A DNA stretch of 58,924 bases from Chloroflexota bacterium. Its GTDB lineage: Bacteria > Chloroflexota > Anaerolineae > Aggregatilineales > Phototrophicaceae. A program made the translations under genes and the position numbers. The stretch's first letter is position 1. The number at the start of each line of letters is the position of its first letter. Below the pieces are notes generated by a model that was given only the letters and a program-made list of their open reading frames with translations, was not told where the DNA came from and made no database searches. The stretch lies in the NCBI GenBank assembly GCA_016223085.1, contig JACRPS010000011.1, positions 304,511 through 363,434 on the forward strand. The letters are read 5' to 3'. Positions 53,566-58,924 of this stretch are shown here, in pieces.

Positions 53566-54534
53566 ATGCTGTCACGTCTAACCGGTCAATTACCAGCCTG
53601 GGCGCGTTACGACCACCCCGTGACGCGCTACGAACTGGGCAAAACGCGGCTGCTGCCGCGCCGCGCCCAACTGCTCCGCGCCGCCGGGGTTATCCTGCTC
53701 GGCGTGTTGTTATTTGGTGGCGGTTATATCATCGCCACCGGCTTCTTCCAGAACCCGCCAGGTCAGAACCTGACCGAAGCCGCCATGTCCATTCTGTTCT
53801 GGCCGCTGCTGGTGATTCAGATCGTCATGCAGATCGCGGCCCTGGCGCTCACGGTGAACACCGTCGCCGAACAGAAGCGCCGCCAGGCGTGGGACAACCT
53901 GCGCTCGACGGCGGGCGGCGTCAACCTGACGCTGCGCATCCGCTGGGCGTCGGTTTATTACCGGCTGCGCGGCCTGCTGGCGGTGGTCGTGGTGGTGCGC
54001 CTGCTGTTGATCTTCGGGATTCTCTACGATCTGACAGCGTTCCAGGGCAAATACATTGACCTGCTGGTGAACGGCATCACGCCGGAAATATCGCCGCTGG
54101 TGGGCGCGCTGCTGCTGGCCTTCCTGATGACCGCCTCGCTGCTGCTGCCGCTGACCAGCCTGGGTCTGAGCGCCGCTATCGGCCTGCTGTTTTCGGTCTG
54201 GATTCAGCAGCGCACCTACAGCACGCTCGCGCTGATCGTCGGCATCTTTGCCCGCACGGCGCTGGCGGTCGCGCTACTCATTGGCGCGACGCAGTTTATC
54301 CAGGGCCGGCTTACCATCCCTGACCCCGCCGCCTGGCTGCTGATGGGCGGCTTCGCTGCCTTCAGCGACTGGGGTATGTCCTTCCTCAACCTGGGTTTCT
54401 TCAGCGAAATCTGGGCGTCCATCCCCTTTGGCATCTTCCTCGGTGTCGCGCTGCTGCTGTTTGCCATCCTGCAATCGGCCCTGACCGAGTGGGTGCTGAC
54501 GCTGGCAGTGCGGCTGGCCGAGCGCAACGGCTGA
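53566..54534 (+). CDS. Polytopic membrane protein of unknown function
   Basis: The 322-residue protein has about seven or eight membrane helices and a short basic cytoplasmic N-terminus and loop (EQKRRQAWDNLRST). I recognise no named family; some segments recall ABC-2 permeases without the signature. It starts four bases after addA, so it is likely made with it. Confidence 0.75.
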   Translation: MLSRLTGQLPAWARYDHPVTRYELGKTRLLPRRAQLLRAAGVILLGVLLFGGGYIIATGFFQNPPGQNLTEAAMSILFWPLLVIQIVMQIAALALTVNTVAEQKRRQAWDNLRSTAGGVNLTLRIRWASVYYRLRGLLAVVVVVRLLLIFGILYDLTAFQGKYIDLLVNGITPEISPLVGALLLAFLMTASLLLPLTSLGLSAAIGLLFSVWIQQRTYSTLALIVGIFARTALAVALLIGATQFIQGRLTIPDPAAWLLMGGFAAFSDWGMSFLNLGFFSEIWASIPFGIFLGVALLLFAILQSALTEWVLTLAVRLAERNG

Positions 54535-54550
54535 TTTGCCGTACAATATC

Positions 54551-54585
54551 CTGTAGGGGCAAACCGGCGGTTCGCCCCTGCACAG
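54551..54585. repeat. Palindromic intergenic repeat, copy 8
   Basis: CTGTAGGGGCAAACC and GGTTCGCCCCTGCACAG pair with mismatches around GGC (35 nt). It fills most of the gap before the haloperoxidase-like gene. Confidence 0.75.
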
Positions 54586-54614
54586 GTCTGCAAAAAACTT
54601 CGGGAGCAACGGTT

Positions 54615-55940
54615 ATGAGAATACGTTATACCGCCGCGCTGCTGCTGGCGCTGGTGATGTTATGCCTGCCGGTCAGCAGCCGCGCGCAGGATACTGTTTC
54701 GACTGTATCCCAGCCGGCGACCGAGCAGGACCCGGCGCTGGCCGTTCAGTGGATGCAGTTCCTCTACGACCGCATTCAGGCAGAAGGCTGGACGCCGCCG
54801 GCAGCCTCCCGGCTGTATGCCTATGCTGGCATTGCGCTGTACGAGGCGGTTCACCCTGGTATCCCGGACTCCTTTACCATGAGCCGACAGCTCAATTCCA
54901 TGCCGGATATGCCCGCCATTGACCCCAACACCGTTTATGATTGGCCAACGGTCGCCAACGGCGCGCTGTCCACGCTGCTCACCGGCCTGCTTAAGCCGGA
55001 GTCGGCGCAGCCAATCAGTCTGCTGCGGCAGACGCAGCGCAACGACCGTGCCCGCACCGTTGAGGCGGAGGTGATCGAACGGTCGCTGGCATTTGGCAAC
55101 AGCATCGGCGACCGGCTGCTGGTCTGGGCCAGCGGCGACAATTACGACGCCACCCGCGATCTGCCCTACGAGCCGATGACTGGCGACTCATCCTACTGGG
55201 TGTATACCGAAGCAAACATGAAAGCCAGCGAACCACACTGGGGCATGATCCGTCCATTTGCGCTCTATACGCCGGATAGCTGCGCCGTGCCCCTGAAGAT
55301 GCCGTTTGCTACCGACCCGGATTCCACTTTTTACCGGCAGGCGCTGGAAGTGATGACCGTCGGCAAAAACCTGACGCCGGAGCAGAAAGACATCGCCCGG
55401 CGCTGGGTGGATACGCCGAAAGGCAGCGGCACGCCCGCCGGTCACTGGGTGCTGATCGAAAACCAGCTTGTGGACGTGCTTGATCTTGACCTGGGCATGG
55501 CATCCATGATGTATGGGCTGGTGGGCATCAGCCTGGGGGATGCGTTTATCGCTGCCTGGTCGTGGAAGTACCAGCACCCGCTGCTGCGCCCGGTCACGTA
55601 TATCCAGGAGTACATTGACCCAACCTGGACCTCGTTTGTCGAAACGCCGGGTTTTCCCGAATACCCGTCCGGCCATTCGGTCGTATCGGCGGCGGCGGCG
55701 GAAGTCCTGACAACCATGTTTGGAACGGTCGCCTTTACCGACCGTTCCAGCCGGCGGCTCGGCTTTGACGACCGGTCGTATACGTCCATTGAAGCAGCGG
55801 CTTACGAAGCAGCCATCTCACGGCTGTACGGGGGGATTCACTTCCGCGCCGGCATCGAAAACGGCCTGAAGATGGGCCGCTGCGTAGGACAAAATGTGCT
55901 TAGATTCGTGCGACTGCGCCCCATCCCACAGGGGGAATAA
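54615..55940 (+). CDS. Secreted vanadium-dependent haloperoxidase/PAP2-family protein
   Basis: The 441-residue protein has a signal peptide (1-22) and all three motifs of the family: K318-x6-R325-P, P351-S-G-H354, and S402-R403-x5-H409. These hold vanadate or phosphate. The long helical N-terminal half (MQFLYDRIQAEGWTPPAASRLYAYAGIALYEA) is like that of vanadium chloroperoxidase relatives. The function could be halide oxidation or phosphatase work outside the cell. The frame reaches 54489, but ATG 54615 gives the signal peptide. Confidence 0.85.
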   Translation: MRIRYTAALLLALVMLCLPVSSRAQDTVSTVSQPATEQDPALAVQWMQFLYDRIQAEGWTPPAASRLYAYAGIALYEAVHPGIPDSFTMSRQLNSMPDMPAIDPNTVYDWPTVANGALSTLLTGLLKPESAQPISLLRQTQRNDRARTVEAEVIERSLAFGNSIGDRLLVWASGDNYDATRDLPYEPMTGDSSYWVYTEANMKASEPHWGMIRPFALYTPDSCAVPLKMPFATDPDSTFYRQALEVMTVGKNLTPEQKDIARRWVDTPKGSGTPAGHWVLIENQLVDVLDLDLGMASMMYGLVGISLGDAFIAAWSWKYQHPLLRPVTYIQEYIDPTWTSFVETPGFPEYPSGHSVVSAAAAEVLTTMFGTVAFTDRSSRRLGFDDRSYTSIEAAAYEAAISRLYGGIHFRAGIENGLKMGRCVGQNVLRFVRLRPIPQGE

Positions 55941-55952
55941 TCCCCAAATAAC

Positions 55953-55980
55953 GTACGGACACGCAATTGCGTGTCCGTAC
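55953..55980. repeat. Palindromic intergenic repeat, copy 9 (variant)
   Basis: A perfect 28-nt palindrome with arms GTACGGACACGCAA. It has the length and GTA...TAC ends of the others but different middle bases. It lies between convergent stops. Confidence 0.8.
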
Positions 55981-55993
55981 CGGGTTAGCTGGT

Positions 55994-57160
55994 TTACGCT
56001 GCCCTGGTAAAGGTCAGCACGCCGCCATCGTAGGTGATCTGAAGCTGGTCACCCGTGATCTGGAACGCGGACGCCGTGTTCAGCGCGTTGAAAAACGCCG
56101 TTTCCTGGTCCATGACCGGCTGCTCACAGGCGATCAGGGTGGTAGCAACATCGCGGAACGAGATCACGTTGGCGTTGTACTCAAACGAGCCGCCAAACGT
56201 GTTGCAGCCTCCACTGCCCGTGACGCCGGTTGTAGCAAACGTCAGCGTGACCGGCGCGTTGGGCAGCGCCGCCGTCGGCGCATCCACCGGCCCCCACGAT
56301 ACCAGCGTCCACGTCCCCGCCAGACCGCCCAGCGTCGGGTCGGTGGTAGTATCAGTCGGCGTGGCTTCCGGCGTGGCGGCGGGATTTGCCATATCCAGGA
56401 AGGTCAGCGACAGCAGCACCGGCTCCAGCGCCGACGGCGCCGGCGTGAACGCTTCCTCGCCGGCCTCGTTCAACTGCTGAACGCTCTGGTTGTAGTATTC
56501 CGCCGCGTTGAAGGTCGTTGGGTCGAAGGCCTCCAGTTCCGCCGGGAACAGGGTGGTGTCAATGTTCAGGATGGCCGAGACGTAATACTGCCCATCCTGG
56601 CTAAGGCCCTGGAAGGTGTAGATGAACTCACCGCCGGTGAAGGGACTCACGTCCTGGCGGTAAACCGTGATGTAGGAAATGCCGCTCATCGCCGGGGTGT
56701 CCACGTACTGGACACGGGCGCGGATGACCTGCCCGGCAGCGATGGCAGGCAGAAACGGCAGCGTCTGGCCGCTGCCATCGTCGGCCACCGTCATGTATGG
56801 CGTCAGGTCAGGCCGGTCATTGAGCAGGGTTTGAAGCTGCTGGAGCGCGGCTTCGGCTTCGGCATTTCCGGCTAGATCCGCCGTCCGGTAGACTGTCAGC
56901 ACCGCGCCCTGGTCAAACAGACTCTGCGGCGCGGCGGGGAAGCCGTTATACAGATAAAAGCGCGTGTGCGGCGCTTCCGGCGGGAACGTCGTTTCATCAC
57001 CCCCTGCGTACTGGACGATGTTAACATTAGTTGCCAGCGCGGACGGCAGGCTAAACGTGACACCATCGAATGTGACCTGCGTCAGCCCCGTGTCCTGGGC
57101 CAGCGCCGGGAATGCGAACGCCAGTAGCAGCAGGGCGAGAATGAGCCACTTGAACCGCAT
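55994..57160 (-). CDS. Secreted protein with META (HslJ-like) domain
   Basis: The 388-residue protein has a signal peptide (1-21), a beta-rich N-terminal domain of unknown type (about 25-255), a Thr/Pro linker (PEATPTDTTTDPT), and a META domain at the end: LAGTWTLVSWG, VTGSGGCNTFGGSFEYN, RDVATTLIACEQPVMDQETAFFNAL. META domains occur in secreted proteins, some of them protease inhibitors or stress proteins. ATG 57160 has GAGGAGG about 9 nt upstream; the frame extends to 57193. Confidence 0.85.
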   Translation of the reverse strand: MRFKWLILALLLLAFAFPALAQDTGLTQVTFDGVTFSLPSALATNVNIVQYAGGDETTFPPEAPHTRFYLYNGFPAAPQSLFDQGAVLTVYRTADLAGNAEAEAALQQLQTLLNDRPDLTPYMTVADDGSGQTLPFLPAIAAGQVIRARVQYVDTPAMSGISYITVYRQDVSPFTGGEFIYTFQGLSQDGQYYVSAILNIDTTLFPAELEAFDPTTFNAAEYYNQSVQQLNEAGEEAFTPAPSALEPVLLSLTFLDMANPAATPEATPTDTTTDPTLGGLAGTWTLVSWGPVDAPTAALPNAPVTLTFATTGVTGSGGCNTFGGSFEYNANVISFRDVATTLIACEQPVMDQETAFFNALNTASAFQITGDQLQITYDGGVLTFTRAA

Positions 57161-57198
57161 ACGATAAACCTCCTCATGTGGAAATCCAGCCACCAGAC

Positions 57199-57227
57199 AG
57201 CATACATTATTTATTTCTTTATTTCAA
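57199..57227 (-). promoter_or_regulatory. Candidate sigma-70 promoter of the META-domain gene
   Basis: On the minus strand TTGAAA (57227-57222), a 17-nt AT-rich spacer, and TATGCT (57204-57199). The start codon is about 38 nt downstream of the -10. Confidence 0.6.
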
Positions 57228-57391
57228 CATACGCTAATTACACGTCTGCCTGATGCTCGCCTGACGCATTACCGACGCACCTGCTTTGCTTTCCAGGCAC
57301 AGCCTGACGAGGCGACCTGGCAGGTCACCCCTACAGGGAGCGCAGCAAATTAGTTTCGGCTTGGTTGCAAATGGAAACAGGGGTATTGCCA

Positions 57392-57420
57392 GTCGGGACA
57401 TGGGGACACCATGTCCCGAC
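57392..57420. repeat. Palindromic intergenic repeat, copy 10 (variant)
   Basis: GTCGGGACATGG and CCATGTCCCGAC form a 12-bp perfect stem with a 5-nt loop, just after the CARDB lipoprotein stop. Confidence 0.75.
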
Positions 57421-57434
57421 GACCTCAGCGGAGA

Positions 57435-58592
57435 TTACTGTTTGGTGACGTTCACCAGAATGCTGCCCATGTTGTTCACTTCGCTGACCTCGGTCACATT
57501 ATTGTTGCTGTCTGTCGTGACACGCAGCTCATACGTGCCTGCCGCGTTAAACGTCACGTTGACCGTCAGCACAATGGTGACTCCGGGGTCGAGGTTGGAG
57601 ACTACCCCCAGATCAGCATCTAGTCCGCCCGGCAGGACAATCCGGTTGCTGAACGAGCCGGATGGCCCGGTGCCCAGATTGCTGATCGTCACGGCGTACT
57701 GCTTCACCACCTCAGTTGAGCCGGACGGAATCGTGACGTTGGTATCGCCGCTAATGGTGGTCACAATCAGGTCGGCGCGCCCCGGTGTCGCCGTCGCTGG
57801 CGGTGTGAACGTGGGTGGCGGCGTGAAGGTCGGGAACGGCGTCGGCGGTATAAAGGTCGTCGGTGTGGCGGTCGGCACAAACACCGGTACGTTGAAGCAG
57901 TTCCCATACAGCGCAACGTATTTCTCGCTGGTGTTGGCCGGATTGTGGGCCGCCACCCAGCCGATACGTCCGCCATACTGCACCTGGAACCAGTCATTCG
58001 CGCCGGTCCGCCCGATAATCGGCGCGACGGTGCCGGCGTTCAGCAGCAGGATTTGCTGCGTGTTGACGCTGGGGCCGCTGCGCAGCCGCAGGCCGACGTT
58101 CGTCAGCAGGCGGCAAGTGGGGTCGTTCGGGTCAATGATCGGCACGCTTGTCTGGCGCGGCACGGTGGCCGTGACCTGCGCCTGGTTGCGGCGTACGTTA
58201 ATCGTCACCGACACGGGGTCGCTGGCAATCGCGCCGCGATAGGCGATCAGTTGCAGCGTGACCTGGCCTTCGCTACGCGGCGTGTAATCCAGCAGCACGT
58301 CGAAGTTCGTTTGCCCGGATGGCGACTCCGACGAAATGGTTTTGACGATTTGATCGTTGGCAAGCAGTTGGACGCGTGTCACACCGACGGCATCGCGGGC
58401 GTTGGCCGTAACAAACATCTGGGTGCCAACTACCACTTCATCACCCTGTTTCGGCGCGGTGATGGACACAACCGGTTTGCCGCCGGGGTTGATGGTGGGT
58501 ACGATGATCGGTTCGTCGGTCTGCGGCTGGGCTGTCAGGTTGCAGGCGCTTAACATCAGGAGCAGGAGGACTACCAGTAAACGAGGGCGCAT
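57435..58592 (-). CDS. Lipoprotein with Ig-like, SH3 and CARDB domains
   Basis: The 385-residue protein has a lipobox (LMLSAC), an Ig-like beta domain (about 35-130: VVSITAPKQGDEVVVG), an SH3b domain (about 155-235: NVGLRLRSGPSVNTQQILLLNAGTVAPIIGR), a Pro/Thr-rich linker, and a CARDB domain (about 280-385). It has no enzyme motif and is likely a surface adhesin or wall-binding protein. ATG 58592 has GGGAG upstream; the open frame goes to 58688. Confidence 0.85.
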   Translation of the reverse strand: MRPRLLVVLLLLMLSACNLTAQPQTDEPIIVPTINPGGKPVVSITAPKQGDEVVVGTQMFVTANARDAVGVTRVQLLANDQIVKTISSESPSGQTNFDVLLDYTPRSEGQVTLQLIAYRGAIASDPVSVTINVRRNQAQVTATVPRQTSVPIIDPNDPTCRLLTNVGLRLRSGPSVNTQQILLLNAGTVAPIIGRTGANDWFQVQYGGRIGWVAAHNPANTSEKYVALYGNCFNVPVFVPTATPTTFIPPTPFPTFTPPPTFTPPATATPGRADLIVTTISGDTNVTIPSGSTEVVKQYAVTISNLGTGPSGSFSNRIVLPGGLDADLGVVSNLDPGVTIVLTVNVTFNAAGTYELRVTTDSNNNVTEVSEVNNMGSILVNVTKQ

Positions 58593-58721
58593 GGGAATCT
58601 CCCAGTGTTGGTTTTCATCGAGACTTACCATCATTCTAGCATCGGCGGGCAAACCGGGGCAATGCACGTTCGCCGGACGCCTGCCCACCTGCTTCCCAAC
58701 GATTCCTCACCCCGAACAAAC

Positions 58722-58743
58722 AAGCCCCACGAGAGCGGGGCTT
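58722..58743 (-). terminator. Terminator hairpin after the edge gene
   Basis: A 7-bp stem (AAGCCCC/GGGGCTT) with an 8-nt loop lies 30 nt downstream of the minus-strand stop at 58774. A short T-rich stretch (GTTTGTT) follows on that strand. Confidence 0.6.
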
Positions 58744-58773
58744 ATCAGACCAAAGCGCTGCTGGCGGCCCGCC

Positions 58774-58924
58774 TTAATCAATCGGTTCCTTGTAGATGAT
58801 GTAGCGGCCCATGTCGTCGCCCTTGCCGATGCAGGTGCCCAAATCCACCTTGAACTCGCGCCCGCCCGACACCCAGCGCAAGCCCTCCTGCAGCAAGCCC
58901 TGCCCGACGAAACACACCGCCCGA
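58774..58924 (-). CDS. 3' end of an unidentified gene, cut by the window edge
   Basis: On the minus strand one frame is open from the edge to TAA at 58774-58776, coding for 49 residues (visible parts: VCFVGQGLLQEGLRW, FKVDLGTCIGKGDDMGRYIIY). A terminator hairpin follows. It is too short to name; the regular bases and terminator support a real gene. Confidence 0.55.
   Translation of the reverse strand, partial: RAVCFVGQGLLQEGLRWVSGGREFKVDLGTCIGKGDDMGRYIIYKEPID

Noticed and set aside
53566-54534. ABC-2 permease call for the membrane protein after addA
   Set aside because: The helix pattern is loosely similar, but the signature loop is missing and no ATPase is nearby.
1-58924. CRISPR array, prophage or insertion sequence
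   Set aside because: No regularly spaced direct repeats with unique spacers, no Cas, integrase, transposase or phage structural gene was found on either strand.

Overview
The window is about 59 kb of GC-rich (roughly 60%) bacterial chromosome with densely packed genes on both strands, one tRNA and no phage, insertion sequence or CRISPR array that I can see. The gene set points to a member of the Chloroflexota, most likely of the Anaerolineae type. The clues are a glycogen cluster built on GH57 enzymes, lipoproteins with Thr/Pro-rich linkers behind the lipobox, SH3 and CARDB surface proteins, an AddAB helicase-nuclease, and short palindromic intergenic repeats in many gaps. This placement is inferred from content, not from a marker tree.

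Layout. 1-2 kb: end of a beta-galactosidase-like glycosidase and tRNA-Leu(CAG). 2-9.2 kb: a secreted SH3/serine-hydrolase protein, a sugar ABC importer (binding protein and two permeases, no ATPase), a stand-alone receiver protein, and a small two-gene unit with a DUF971 protein. 9.3-16.3 kb: a lipoprotein, a six-hairpin glycosidase, a PAS histidine kinase overlapping a homoserine-kinase-like GHMP kinase, and an ABC exporter. 16.3-19 kb: an ECF sigma factor with a membrane VWA protein that may be its anti-sigma factor. 19.3-22.6 kb: an SDR epimerase, a membrane-anchored methyltransferase, an unknown protein, and a KamB/NpmA-like 16S rRNA methyltransferase preceded by a hairpin that touches its Shine-Dalgarno sequence. 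23-30.3 kb: a YyaL/DUF255 thioredoxin-fold protein, a flavoprotein disulfide-reductase homologue lacking the usual C-terminal His/Glu pair, an unknown protein, a TPR lytic-transglycosylase lipoprotein apparently read from a leaderless mRNA, and a receiver protein. 30.5-34.8 kb: a NatAB-type ABC-2 exporter and a DUF433/DUF5615 toxin-antitoxin-like pair.

34.8-44.1 kb is a glycogen/alpha-glucan cluster: GlgP, a stand-alone CBM48 protein divergent from it, a DUF3536 GH57 protein, GlgC, GlgA and a GH57 branching enzyme. Together these cover ADP-glucose synthesis, chain elongation, branching and phosphorolysis. 44.1-54.5 kb holds a histidine kinase divergent from a very tight five-gene unit: receiver protein, membrane NERD-like protein, AddB, AddA and a polytopic membrane protein. 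54.6-58.9 kb: a secreted vanadium-haloperoxidase/PAP2 protein, a META-domain secreted protein, an SH3-CARDB lipoprotein, and the 3' end of an unidentified gene.

The most distinctive non-coding feature is a set of at least ten 22-35-nt palindromes, many built as GTAGGGGC...GCCCCTAC, scattered through intergenic gaps, with several other inverted or direct repeat families. In one case the repeat supplies a gene's stop codon.
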